In this document: positions 26,801 to 34,712 of the stretch, piece by piece | How the letters are laid out: each line of letters opens with the position of its first letter | Position numbering within the stretch: position 1 is the first letter of the stretch | Assembly: GCF_006440675.2 (NCBI RefSeq) | Contig: NZ_CP083951.1 | Coordinates: 3,443,501-3,507,500 of the forward strand | From: Mesorhizobium sp. B2-8-5 | Lineage (GTDB): Bacteria > Pseudomonadota > Alphaproteobacteria > Rhizobiales > Rhizobiaceae | DNA length: 64,000 bases | Direction: 5' to 3' | Notes under the pieces: model-generated | Told to the model about the DNA's origin: nothing | Database searches by the model: none | Seen by the model: the letters and a program-made list of their open reading frames with translations, nothing else | Program-made: the position numbers and the translations under genes

Positions 26801-26866
26801 GAAGGTGAAGCGGATGGTGCGCAGCCGGTCGATCCGGCCGCCGGTCTCCGTGCGGCGAGGGCTCAC
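23858..26866 (-). CDS. soxA: sarcosine oxidase alpha subunit
   Basis: Large subunit of 1002 residues, the normal size. Domains in order: an N-terminal ferredoxin-like Fer2_4 region (FDGAPYTGHAGDTLASALLA, about 15-100), a NAD/FAD Rossmann region (DVLVVGSGPAGLMAAKAAAD, about 172-195), and a C-terminal GcvT-fold THF-binding domain from about residue 600, with both loop aspartates (LAFDDGTTWRL). The start is GTG at 26866 within a GTGA overlap with soxD. The complex channels formaldehyde-level carbon to 5,10-methylene-THF in the cytoplasm. Confidence 0.94.
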   Translation of the reverse strand: MSPRRTETGGRIDRLRTIRFTFDGAPYTGHAGDTLASALLANGVTLFGRSFKYHRPRGLLAAGVEEPNALVTVLRGAVREPNIPATMVEIYDGLVAVSQNRTPSLAWDVSAINQLGGKILSAGFYYKTFMGPVIGPLKGTRFWMFCEHFIRRAAGLGKAGTAPDPARYERMNAFCDVLVVGSGPAGLMAAKAAADQGARVILADLEANFGGSANWSGETIDDMPAADWAQRTVGQLEGNDNVRLLPRTTVWGYYDGNTLAALERVTDHKEVGAKGEPRQRYWAIRAGTVVLATGSFERPLVFPGNDRPGVMLAHAAERYAVEYGVLPGQRIALFTNNDSAYRSALALKKAGAAIVAIVDVRSDVSNDMRRLASEAEAELLDGHAVVATEGGKGLTGLKVQRFDATSGALSGDERSIHADSLLMSGGWSPTIHLASQAGAKAEWNPARQAFLPPKPTQRWPNQQWIGAGAFTGSFSTAEAIAEGRAAGLQAAGGAASSAPLPVVEAAPGDPDPAPVFEIKAKGKSFVDFQHDVTAEDVRLAHREGFVSVEHLKRYTTLGMATDQGKNSNVPGLAIMAEALGKPIPEVGTTRFRPPYTAVSIGSLAAERFGDLKPERLTPMHDWHLANGARMYSAGLWYRPMIYGLAGETVEQAYVREAKATRESAGIVDVSTLGKIAVQGPDAAEFLDRVYTNMFSTLAVGKARYGLMLREDGLAFDDGTTWRLGEQEFLMTTTTANAGKVMQHLEYFLDVIWPELKVTVTSVTDEWAGAAIGGPNARAILASCVTGTAVDNASLPFMGIVHGRIAGVPVMICRLSFSGEMAFEVYSGAGYGTRVWEALIEAGKPFGLVTYGLEALGTMRIEKGHVTGAEIDGRTTARDLHLDWMLSKKKPFIGSAMMDREGLIAPDRHELVGLIALDNRPLNGGGHIVEELDEANPHDSLGHITACCYSPALGKYIALALVKGGKARHGTRAFVSDPLRNRFGPIEIVSNHFYDPDGSRMHG

Positions 26867-27141
26867 GAGCGGCCCCCCGCCTTGTGGCCGCCACGAGCGA
26901 AGGCGGTGCTCAGGATCTCATGCGTGATGGTGTTGCGCACGACCCTCAGATGCGCGCGGCAGCCGCCGGAATGCTGCCAGATCTCGTTGTGATCGCCGGC
27001 CGGGTTCAGCCGGTCGTAGACATAGGCGTTCCAGGCGTCGAGGTTCTGCGAGGCCGGCTGCGGCCGCTCGCGGTTACCGTCGCCCTGGTAGGTGAATTCG
27101 ATGACGTCGCGCGGCCCGCAATAGGGACAGGTGATAAGCAT
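26863..27141 (-). CDS. soxD: sarcosine oxidase delta subunit
   Basis: Zinc-binding delta subunit of 92 residues. The zinc ligands are visible as Cys5 and Cys8 in ITCPYCGPRD and His57 and Cys61 in QHSGGCRAHL. Other family landmarks are YVYDRLNPAGDHNEIW and VVRNTITHEI. It lies 14 bp after soxB and overlaps soxA by GTGA. It has no catalytic role known; it stabilises the alpha-beta interface. Confidence 0.93.
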   Translation of the reverse strand: MLITCPYCGPRDVIEFTYQGDGNRERPQPASQNLDAWNAYVYDRLNPAGDHNEIWQHSGGCRAHLRVVRNTITHEILSTAFARGGHKAGGRS

Positions 27142-27155
27142 TCTCTTTCAAAACC

Positions 27156-28415
27156 CTAATGCAGCCGCGGGTTCGCGCCCTGGCCTTTGTCGTCGATGAT
27201 CAGGCCACGATAGAAGCGGTCGAGCGTGAAGGACGCGTTGAACTCGTGCGGCTCGTCCTTGGCAATCGTGTAGGCAAAGCACCAGCCCGACGCGGGCGTC
27301 GCCTTGAAGCCGCCGTAGCACCAGCCGCAATTGAGATACATGCCCGGCAGCGGACCGGTGGTGATGATCGGCGAGCCGTCCATCGTCATGTCGCACAGCC
27401 CGCCCCAGGAGCGCAGCATGCGCACGCGGGCCAGGCCGGGGAACAGCGCCAGCATTTCGCTCATCACCTCGTCGACAATCGGCAGGCTGCCGCGCTGGGC
27501 GTAGCTGTTGTAGCCATCGAGGTCGCCGCCATAAACGAGGCCGCCCTTGTCGGATTGCGAAATGTAGAAATGGCCCATGCCGAAGGTGAGAACGGTGTCG
27601 ACGATGGGCTTCAGCGATTCCGAGACGAAGGCCTGGAGCACGTGGCTTTCGATCGGCATGTGCGAAATGCCGGCAAGCTGCATGACCTGGCCGGTGCTGC
27701 CGGCAACCGCAAGCGCGACCTTCTTGGCGCGGATTTCGCCGCGCGTCGTCGAAACGCCGGTGATGCGGCCGCCGTCGCGCAGGAAGCCGGTAACCTCGCA
27801 ATTTTCGATGATGTCGACGCCGCGCCGGTCGGCGCCGCGCGCATAGCCCCACGCGACCGCGTCGTGCCGGGCGGTGCCGGCGCGCGGCTGCATCAGCCCG
27901 CCAAGAACCGGGAAGCGCGCCGAACCCGAGACGTCCAGCGCCGGCACAAGCCGCTTGATCCGGTCGACGCTCATCAGTTCAGCGTCGACGCCGAGATGCC
28001 GCATGGCGTTGCCGCGCCTGGCATAATCGTCGAGCTGGGCGGGCGTATGCGCGAGGTTGAGGCAGCCGCGCTGCGAGAACATGACGTTGTAGTTGAGGTC
28101 GTGCGAAAGGTTCTCCCACAGCTTCATCGAATGTTCGTAGAAGCGGGTGTTCTGCGGCAAGAGATAGTTGGAACGCACCGCCGTGGTGTTGCGGCCGACA
28201 TTGCCGGAGCCGAGCCAGCCCTTTTCCAGCACCGCGACATTGGTGATGCCGTGTTCCTTGGCAAGATAATAGGCGGTCGAGAGGCCGTGGCCGCCGCCGC
28301 CGATGACGATCACGTCATAGGAAGCCTTGGGGTCCGGCTTGCGCCAGGCGGGCTTCCAATCCTTGTTGCCGGTCAGAGCGTTCTTGAGCAGCGAGAAGGC
28401 TGAATATTCCGCCAT
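27156..28415 (-). CDS. soxB: sarcosine oxidase beta subunit
   Basis: FAD/FMN-containing catalytic beta subunit, 419 residues. It begins with the SoxB N-terminus YSAFSLLKNALTGNKDWKP, followed by the FAD fold YDVIVIGGGGHGLSTAYYLA and the conserved RNTTAVRSNYLL. The C-terminal NCGWCYGGFKATPASGW is typical. First gene of soxBDAG. The promoter must lie in 28416-28607, shared with the divergent MscS-type gene; I saw no clear operator there. Confidence 0.94.
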   Translation of the reverse strand: MAEYSAFSLLKNALTGNKDWKPAWRKPDPKASYDVIVIGGGGHGLSTAYYLAKEHGITNVAVLEKGWLGSGNVGRNTTAVRSNYLLPQNTRFYEHSMKLWENLSHDLNYNVMFSQRGCLNLAHTPAQLDDYARRGNAMRHLGVDAELMSVDRIKRLVPALDVSGSARFPVLGGLMQPRAGTARHDAVAWGYARGADRRGVDIIENCEVTGFLRDGGRITGVSTTRGEIRAKKVALAVAGSTGQVMQLAGISHMPIESHVLQAFVSESLKPIVDTVLTFGMGHFYISQSDKGGLVYGGDLDGYNSYAQRGSLPIVDEVMSEMLALFPGLARVRMLRSWGGLCDMTMDGSPIITTGPLPGMYLNCGWCYGGFKATPASGWCFAYTIAKDEPHEFNASFTLDRFYRGLIIDDKGQGANPRLH

Positions 28416-28607
28416 TCTTCCTATCGTCCTTATGATGCGAGCGGCAGACTATAGAGCAGGCGGGAAGCGCAAAGCCAAGATTGCGCCATCGCTTTTCGAC
28501 AGGCCGACTCCCGCCGATGCGGTCGGGACGGCTTGCCGCCCGATATGTCGGTCTTTATCAAGGGCGGAAATTTCGAGGATTTTTCGACCGCGAGTCGCCA
28601 ACAACTC

Positions 28608-31100
28608 ATGTTTTTCCGCCTGCTGCGCCTGATCCTGGTCGTCGTCATCGTCGCTGTCTTCGGGCAGCCGGCGCTGGAGGCGTCGGCGCAGGCGATCGGC
28701 CATGGCTCGTCGCAGCTCATCGCCGACCAGACCAAGGCCATCCAGGACCTGACGGCCAAGACCGACGGCCTGGAGAAGAAATTAGGCGACCCCGATGAGG
28801 ACGATGCGGGGCTGGTCGACATCCGGTTGCAGCTCGAGGATATTTCGCGGGCGGCGCTGAACAGCGCGCTGGCATTTCGGCAGCGCCTCACCGACATCAA
28901 CAACCGCGTCGAGGTGCTCGGCTTGCCACCGGCGCAGGGGCAACCTGCCGAGCCGGCGATCGTCAACAACGAGCGCAGCGCGCTCTCCTCGGAAAAGGCT
29001 CAGATCAACGCGGTCGTCGCCAGCGCGCAAAACCTGTCGATCCGCGTCAACGGGCTGGTCGACAAGATCGCCGTCATGCGCAGCGAGCTTTTCCGCAGCG
29101 TCATCACCAAGCACTATGACCTGACCGAGGCGCTGAGCCCGCAGGCCTTTTCCGACGCGCACGACCAGTTCTCGGGCCTCTACAAGTCGGTGTCGTCGTG
29201 GCTGAGCTTCGCCGTCAGGTTCAAGTTCCAGGCGATCCTCGCGGCGACGCTGATGGCGCTGGCGCTGGCGGCGGTGCTGTTGATCGGCGGCAGGCGCCTG
29301 TTCGGCCGCATATTCGAGGCCGACCCGACCGTCGAGGATCCGTCCTATCTCAGCCGCCTGTCGGTGGCCTTCTGGTCGACGCTGCTGCCGACCCTGGCGC
29401 TCGGCGTCTTCTTCGCCTCGGCGGTGTTTTTCTTCAATTATTACAATGTGCTGCGGGGCGATATCGGCACGTTCCTCAATGCCTTGCTGACGGTGATTGG
29501 CATGGTGTTCTGCGTCAACCGGCTTACCAACGCGGCGCTCGAACCGCGCCTGCCCAACTGGCGGCTGATCCCGGTCGCGACCGGTCCGGCGCGCTGGCTC
29601 GTCGGGCTGACGACGGCCATGGCGCTGGTGCTCGGGTTCAATTACTTCCTGTCGGTCGTCAACGAGAAGATGGGTTCGCCGCTTTCGCTGACGATCGCCA
29701 GGGGCTTTGTCGCCACCATCATCGTCGGCGTCATCCTCATCCTGATGGGGTTGCTGCGGCCTTTCAGGGCCGCCGACGGCTCATGGCGCCCCTGGCCGGC
29801 CTGGCTTCGTTTCATCGCCATCGGGCTCGGCCTGTTCACCATCGCGGCGGCACTGCTCGGCTATATCGGCCTGGCACTTTTCGTCTCGTTCCAGGTCGTG
29901 GTGACCGGCACCGTTCTGGTGACGGCCTATATCGGCTTCCTGTCGGCACGTGCGATCGGGGAGGAGGGTGGTTTCGCCGACACTTCGGTCGGGCGATGGC
30001 TTTCGGAAAATTCCAGCTACGAGGATACCGCCCTCGATCAGCTCGGCCTGGTGGTCAGCATCGCCATCAACCTGATGATCGTGCTGGTGTTCCTGCCGCT
30101 GATCCTTTTGATGTGGGGCTTCCAGCCCGGCGATATCGAGGCCTGGGCCTACAAGCTCGCGACAGGGGTCTCGATCGGTTCGGTGACCATCTCCTTCCTC
30201 GGCATCCTCAGCGGTATCGTGGTCTTCGTCATCGGCTATTTCCTGACGCGCTGGTTCCAGGGCTGGCTGGATGGCTCGGTGATGGCGCGCGGCAAGGTCG
30301 ATGCCGGCGTGCGCAATTCGATCCGGCTTGGCGTCGGCTATGCCGGCGTGGCGATTGCCGGCCTGGTCGGCATCTCGGCCGCGGGCATCGATCTTTCCAA
30401 TCTCGCGCTGGTTGCCGGCGCGCTTTCGCTGGGTATCGGCTTCGGCCTGCAGAACGTCGTGTCGAATTTCGTTTCGGGCCTGATCCTGCTTGCAGAGCGG
30501 CCGTTCAAGGTCGGCGACTGGATCGTCGCGGGCGACGTCAGCGGCACGGTGCGCAAGATCAGCGTGCGCGCCACGGAGATCGAGACCTTTCAGCGCCAGG
30601 CGGTGATCCTGCCCAACTCGAACCTGATCAACAATGCGGTCGGCAACTGGACGCATCGCAACAAGCTCGGGCGCATCGACATCAAGGTCGGCGTCGCCTA
30701 TGGCAGCGACGTCAAGCGCGTCCATGCCATCCTGATGGACATTGCGCGCGCCCATCCGATGGTGCTGAAGAATCCCGAGCCGTTCGTTCTCTTCGCCAAT
30801 TTCGGGGCGGCCGCGCTCGAATTCGAAATCCGCGTTTTCGTCGCCGACATCATGAACGGCAGCGTCGTGCAGAACGACATCCGCTTCGCCATCTTCGATA
30901 TCTTCGAGGAGGAGCGGATCGAGATACCCTCGACGCCGCGCGCCGTGGTCGAAACGAAGAAGCACGAGGCCTGGCCGATCGACGACGACAAGATCGAGGC
31001 CGAATTCGCCGAGCGCCAGAGGCTGGAGGCGGAAGCCGCGGCAGAGCGGGAGCGGCTGGCCAAGATGAAGCGCAAGGGCCGCAAGCCCGATCCTAGTTAA
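28608..31100 (+). CDS. mechanosensitive channel protein, MscS family with DUF3772-type periplasmic domain
   Basis: Inner-membrane channel that gates on hypo-osmotic stress. With ATG 28608 the protein (about 830 residues) starts with a clean signal peptide (FFRLLRLILVVVIVAVFG). The frame is open from 28533, so earlier starts at 28533 and 28545 remain possible. Then come a periplasmic coiled-coil-like domain of about 170 residues and about 10-11 membrane segments. The MscS pore helix region is LSNLALVAGALSLGIGFGLQ with NVVSNFVSGL, followed by the beta domain (ERPFKVGDWIVAGD) and a Lys/Arg/Glu-rich tail. It is divergent from soxB; osmoprotectant catabolism and osmotic release side by side may be coincidental. 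Confidence 0.88.
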   Translation: MFFRLLRLILVVVIVAVFGQPALEASAQAIGHGSSQLIADQTKAIQDLTAKTDGLEKKLGDPDEDDAGLVDIRLQLEDISRAALNSALAFRQRLTDINNRVEVLGLPPAQGQPAEPAIVNNERSALSSEKAQINAVVASAQNLSIRVNGLVDKIAVMRSELFRSVITKHYDLTEALSPQAFSDAHDQFSGLYKSVSSWLSFAVRFKFQAILAATLMALALAAVLLIGGRRLFGRIFEADPTVEDPSYLSRLSVAFWSTLLPTLALGVFFASAVFFFNYYNVLRGDIGTFLNALLTVIGMVFCVNRLTNAALEPRLPNWRLIPVATGPARWLVGLTTAMALVLGFNYFLSVVNEKMGSPLSLTIARGFVATIIVGVILILMGLLRPFRAADGSWRPWPAWLRFIAIGLGLFTIAAALLGYIGLALFVSFQVVVTGTVLVTAYIGFLSARAIGEEGGFADTSVGRWLSENSSYEDTALDQLGLVVSIAINLMIVLVFLPLILLMWGFQPGDIEAWAYKLATGVSIGSVTISFLGILSGIVVFVIGYFLTRWFQGWLDGSVMARGKVDAGVRNSIRLGVGYAGVAIAGLVGISAAGIDLSNLALVAGALSLGIGFGLQNVVSNFVSGLILLAERPFKVGDWIVAGDVSGTVRKISVRATEIETFQRQAVILPNSNLINNAVGNWTHRNKLGRIDIKVGVAYGSDVKRVHAILMDIARAHPMVLKNPEPFVLFANFGAAALEFEIRVFVADIMNGSVVQNDIRFAIFDIFEEERIEIPSTPRAVVETKKHEAWPIDDDKIEAEFAERQRLEAEAAAERERLAKMKRKGRKPDPS

Positions 31101-31178
31101 GGTGCACCAATATTCGGGTGGGGCCGGCCTGCAGACCACGCAAGCTGCGCTCATCCGGCGCCGAAACCGATTGTGGCA

Positions 31179-31205
31179 TGAATGCGGCATTCAGTTGCGG
31201 TTCAG
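31179..31205. promoter_or_regulatory. palindrome plus direct TTCAG repeats upstream of small secreted protein gene
   Basis: TGAATGC-G-GCATTCA (31179-31193) is a perfect 7+1+7 inverted repeat. Its TTCAG end recurs at 31201-31205, exactly 11 bp downstream of the first (31190). Direct half-sites one helical turn apart suit an OmpR-type response regulator. No regulator gene is adjacent. Confidence 0.4.
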
Positions 31206-31290
31206 GTAACATCTCATATAAGCTTCGATGCAAAGGGCGAGAATGCCTTGCAAATTTGAACAGAGGCGGTGTGTGAACACCGGAAATGCA

Positions 31291-31554
31291 ATGTGGAAGT
31301 CTGTCGTTGCCGCCATCGCTTTGCTGGCTCTGGGCGGTTCGGCTTTCGCCGCCAGCGCGATCAACAGGGACGCTCAGACGCGGACCCTGGTCGTGACCGA
31401 AGGCGGCGCCAAGAGCGAGCTGACGCTTGCCGCCGGCGAGACGGTGGAATTCTGCTCGAACGGCTGCTTCGTCACCCTGCCCAATGGCGACCTCGAAGCC
31501 CTGACCGGCTCGGAAACGGTCGAAATTTCGGGCGGTGCGGCCCGCATCAAGTAA
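31291..31554 (+). CDS. small exported protein of unknown function
   Basis: An 87-residue protein with a clear signal peptide (MWKSVVAAIALLALGGSAFA, cleavage near residue 20-22). The mature part of about 65 residues contains two cysteines in EFCSNGCFVTLPNG that could form a disulfide in the periplasm. I do not recognise the family. ATG 31291 has GGAA upstream; the frame opens earlier at a GTG (31273) without making a better signal peptide. It is a single-gene unit between the MscS-type gene and a strong terminator. Confidence 0.72.
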   Translation: MWKSVVAAIALLALGGSAFAASAINRDAQTRTLVVTEGGAKSELTLAAGETVEFCSNGCFVTLPNGDLEALTGSETVEISGGAARIK

Positions 31555-31588
31555 CCGTCGCCGCAAGATTGGCGCAGCAAGATTTGGC

Positions 31589-31615
31589 AAAGGCCGGACC
31601 GATGTCCGGCCTTTT
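31589..31615 (+). terminator. rho-independent terminator
   Basis: AAAGGCCGGAC, loop CGAT, then GTCCGGCC running into TTTT. This is a strong 11-bp stem with a U-run, 35 bases after the stop of the small exported protein. It separates that gene from the glycosylation cassette. Confidence 0.88.
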
Positions 31616-31803
31616 ATCGTTTTCGGTAGCCGTCGCTTAACGATGACGCCCGAAAACCGGTATGACCACGCGCTGCAACCGGGCGTTTTAACGTTCGCTG
31701 CGTCATCACCCGCTATATCCGACCCGAGGACGCCGGCACGCGGCGTGGGTTGAGTTGGCGCGTGGTCCCTTTCCGGGATCTTGCGGTCGATCGGGGCAGG
31801 ACA

Positions 31804-33237
31804 ATGGACGCGAGGTCGGACAGGAACGCAATCCCGCTTGCGGTCGATCTCGACGGCACGCTGATTGCGACGGACCTTCTGTGGGAAGGGCTGTTCATCC
31901 TGTTCAAGAAGAACCCGCTCTATCTCTTTCTTGTGCCGCTCTGGCTGACCGGCGGTCCCGCACGGCTGAAGCAGGAGATCGCCAGGCGCGTCGACATCGA
32001 TCCGGCCTCGCTGCCCTACCGCCAGGACCTGCTCGACCGGTTGCGCGCCGAGCACCGGGAGGGCCGCGTGATCGTGCTGGCGACGGGAACGCCGCACAAG
32101 TTCGCGGAGGCGATCGCGGCGCATCTCGGCATCTTTGATCAGGTGCTGGCGACCGATGGCCCGCACAACATGACGTCGGGCAGGAAATGCGCGGCACTTG
32201 TCGCCGCCTATGGCGACGCGGGCTTCGACTATGCCGGCAACAGCCGTCATGACCTCAAAGTGTTCGACGCCGCGCGCAACGCGCTCGTGGTCGCGCCCGA
32301 CCGCAGCGCCCGGCGCTGGCAGGCCGCGCATAGCGCCGAGGCCATGCCGGCGCCGAAGCCGACGCTGAGGACCTACGTCAAGATGCTGCGCATGCATCAG
32401 TGGCTGAAGAACTCGCTGATCGCCGTGCCGATGGTGCTGTCGCACGAATATTTCAACCCAAACATGATCTGGCAGTGCCTGCTGGCGTTCGTCTCCTTCA
32501 GCGCCGTGGCGTCCGCCATCTATATCCTCAACGATTTCTTCGACCTGGCGCTCGACCGCAAGCATCCGACAAAGCGCAACCGGCCCTTCGCCAGCGGTGC
32601 ATTGTCCATTCCGTTCGGCCTTGGCGCGATCGTCGCGCTGCTCGCGATCGGCATCGCCGTCGGATTGTTCCTGCCGATCGAATTCCTTGGCGTGCTTGCC
32701 GGCTATATGGCGGTCACCACTGCCTACTCGCTGTCGTTCAAGCGCATGCTTCTGGTCGACGTGCTGACGCTTGCCGGCCTCTACACGATCCGCGTGCTGG
32801 CGGGCGCGGCGGCCACCGGCGTCGACGTCTCCTTCTGGCTGCTCGCCTTTTCGATCTTCTTCTTCCTGTCGCTGGCGCTGGTGAAGCGGTTTGTCGAATT
32901 GCGCACCACGGCCATTCCTCCGGGCGAGCGCATCGCCGGTCGTGGCTATCGCACCGAGGACCAGGAAATCGTCGCCCAGGCCGGCATGGCCTCTGCCTTT
33001 TCCTCGGCGCTGGTCCTGGCGCTCTATATGGACAGCCCGGCGGTGCGCGAGCTCTATCCGCATCCCTGGCTGATATGGCCGCTGGCGCCGATCGTGCTCT
33101 ACCTCACGATGCGCGTCTGGATCCTCGCCCGGCGCGACGAGATGCATGACGATCCGGTCGTCTTCATCATCCGCGACTGGCGCAGCCAGATCGTCGTCGC
33201 CATCGGCGCGGTCTTCCTCGTCGCTGGAGGCTGGTGA
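31804..33237 (+). CDS. HAD-like phosphatase domain fused to UbiA-family prenyltransferase (candidate decaprenyl-phosphate phosphoribosyltransferase)
   Basis: The 477-residue protein has two domains. Residues 1-180 are HAD-like: AVDLDGTLIATD (Asp15, Asp17), the threonine motif VLATGTP, and GNSRHD (145-150). Residues 185-477 form a UbiA membrane domain with NDFFDLALD (243-251) followed by RNRPFASG. The UbiA half resembles the mycobacterial enzyme that joins PRPP to decaprenyl phosphate (Rv3806c), as judged from memory. The HAD half could then remove the 5'-phosphate. ATG 31804 has GGGGCAGG upstream; a TTG at 31750 is possible. It overlaps the DprE1-like gene. Confidence 0.83.
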   Translation: MDARSDRNAIPLAVDLDGTLIATDLLWEGLFILFKKNPLYLFLVPLWLTGGPARLKQEIARRVDIDPASLPYRQDLLDRLRAEHREGRVIVLATGTPHKFAEAIAAHLGIFDQVLATDGPHNMTSGRKCAALVAAYGDAGFDYAGNSRHDLKVFDAARNALVVAPDRSARRWQAAHSAEAMPAPKPTLRTYVKMLRMHQWLKNSLIAVPMVLSHEYFNPNMIWQCLLAFVSFSAVASAIYILNDFFDLALDRKHPTKRNRPFASGALSIPFGLGAIVALLAIGIAVGLFLPIEFLGVLAGYMAVTTAYSLSFKRMLLVDVLTLAGLYTIRVLAGAAATGVDVSFWLLAFSIFFFLSLALVKRFVELRTTAIPPGERIAGRGYRTEDQEIVAQAGMASAFSSALVLALYMDSPAVRELYPHPWLIWPLAPIVLYLTMRVWILARRDEMHDDPVVFIIRDWRSQIVVAIGAVFLVAGGW

Positions 33238-34589
33238 TGAGGAACGAGCGCTTCGGCAGCTTCGGACTGGCGACGGCGCCGGCGCGCAAGGCGATCCCGG
33301 CGGACGAGGCGATCGCCTTGCTGAAGCGCGGCGAGGCGAAAGCCGGATCGCTGCTCGGTTACGGCAATGGCCGCTCCTATGGCGACAGTTGCCAAAACGA
33401 TGCCGGCATGGTGGTCGACATGCGGCCGCTCAACCGCATCCGTTCCTTCAACGCCGAGACCGGCGTGCTCGAAGCGGATGCCGGTACGCTGCTTTGCGAC
33501 ATCATCGCGCACGCCGCGCCCTACGGCTTCTTTCCGGCTGTGGTTCCAGGCACGCAGTTCGTCACGCTGGGCGGCGCGATCGCCAATGACGTCCACGGCA
33601 AGAACCACCATCGGCGCGGCAGCTTCGGCTGCCACGTCGAGGCCTTGACACTGCTTCGGTCCGACGGCCGAACCTATCGCTGTTCGCAAACCGACAATGT
33701 CCGTCTGTTCGCGGCAACGATCGGCGGCATGGGGCTGACCGGGCTTATCCTTTCGGCATCGATCAAGCTGATGCGGGTGCCCTCGCTCGACGTCACGGAA
33801 AAGGCGACGCGGTTTCGCGATCTCGGCGAATTCTTCGATCTTGCCGAGGCTGCCGACCAGGCCAACGAATATGCCGTCGCCTGGATCGATCAGCTTGCCG
33901 GGGGCAAAAGGCGCGGGCGCGGGCTCCTGTTCATCGGCAATCATGCCGAGCACGGCTCGCACGCCGCCGCGCGTGCCGGCAGCCGGCTTTCCGTGCCGAT
34001 GCAGCCGCCCTTCAATGTCCTCAACCGGCCTTTCCTCACCGTCTTCAACGCGGCCTACCGCTGGAAAAAGGGCAGGTCCGCGGCTCCGCGCCAGGCGGGC
34101 TATCAGGGTTTCTTCTTTCCGCTCGACGGCATCCGCGATTGGAACCGGCTCTACGGGCCGCGCGGGCTTTTCCAGCACCAGAGCGTGGTGCCGGAGGCCA
34201 ATGCGCGCCGCATCGTCCCGGCGCTGCTCGAGGCGGCCCGGCGGGCGGGCGAGGGATCGTTCCTGACCGTGCTCAAGCGCTTTGGCGATGTCCGCTCGCC
34301 GGCGCTGCTGTCGTTCGCGCGGCCGGGCTACACGCTGACGCTCGATTTCCCCAACCGGGGCGAAAGGACGTTGCGACTGCTTGCCGAACTCGACCGCGTC
34401 GCCGTCGAGGCGGGTGGGGCGGTGAACCCTTACAAGGACGCCCGGATGGGTCCAGAGACGTTCGCCGCGTCGTTTCCGCAATGGCAACGCCTGGAGGCAC
34501 TTCGCGATCCGGCTTTCACATCAAGCTTCTGGGCGCGTACCGCCAAGAGATTGGAGATCGGACAAGGGAGAGCTGAAGCCGCAGAATAG
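33237..34589 (+). CDS. DprE1-like FAD-dependent decaprenylphosphoryl-ribose 2'-oxidase homologue
   Basis: The 450-residue VAO-fold enzyme closely follows mycobacterial DprE1 as I recall it: GNGRSYGDSCQND (43-55), the FAD-contacting HGKNHH (120-125), GGMGLTGLIL, YHPLD-like FFFPLDGIRDWNRLYGP (293-308), and the substrate lysine in NPYKDAR (Lys400, matching Lys418). The position equivalent to Cys387 is Thr368 (GYTLTLDFP). Predicted reaction: oxidise C2' of polyprenyl-phosphoryl-ribose to the keto sugar at the membrane. ATG 33237 sits in a TGATG overlap with GGAGG upstream; a GTG at 33234 is also open. Confidence 0.86.
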   Translation: MRNERFGSFGLATAPARKAIPADEAIALLKRGEAKAGSLLGYGNGRSYGDSCQNDAGMVVDMRPLNRIRSFNAETGVLEADAGTLLCDIIAHAAPYGFFPAVVPGTQFVTLGGAIANDVHGKNHHRRGSFGCHVEALTLLRSDGRTYRCSQTDNVRLFAATIGGMGLTGLILSASIKLMRVPSLDVTEKATRFRDLGEFFDLAEAADQANEYAVAWIDQLAGGKRRGRGLLFIGNHAEHGSHAAARAGSRLSVPMQPPFNVLNRPFLTVFNAAYRWKKGRSAAPRQAGYQGFFFPLDGIRDWNRLYGPRGLFQHQSVVPEANARRIVPALLEAARRAGEGSFLTVLKRFGDVRSPALLSFARPGYTLTLDFPNRGERTLRLLAELDRVAVEAGGAVNPYKDARMGPETFAASFPQWQRLEALRDPAFTSSFWARTAKRLEIGQGRAEAAE

Positions 34590-34712
34590 ATAAAAGTCGA
34601 ATAAAACATGGTAAATAAATCGTTACGCCATGGTTTGTTCAAAGCACTATCGTGGCTTCACGAAATATTTGCAGGTTTGTAATAGGACCGCCCAAGGGGC
34701 GGGGTGGCAACA
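34590..34712. promoter_or_regulatory. AT-rich gap, possible internal promoter of cassette
   Basis: This 123-bp spacer is much richer in A/T than its surroundings (for example AATAGATAAAAGTCG). It is the only sizeable gap inside the seven-gene cassette apart from about 23 bp at 36152-36174. A secondary promoter is likely, but no confident -35/-10 pair is assigned. Confidence 0.3.

Noticed and set aside
31093..33147. 684-residue minus-strand open frame opposite the HAD-UbiA gene
   Set aside because: Composition is rich in His/Arg/Asp/Gln without motifs, typical of antisense frames in GC-rich genes. The plus strand holds clear HAD and UbiA motifs.
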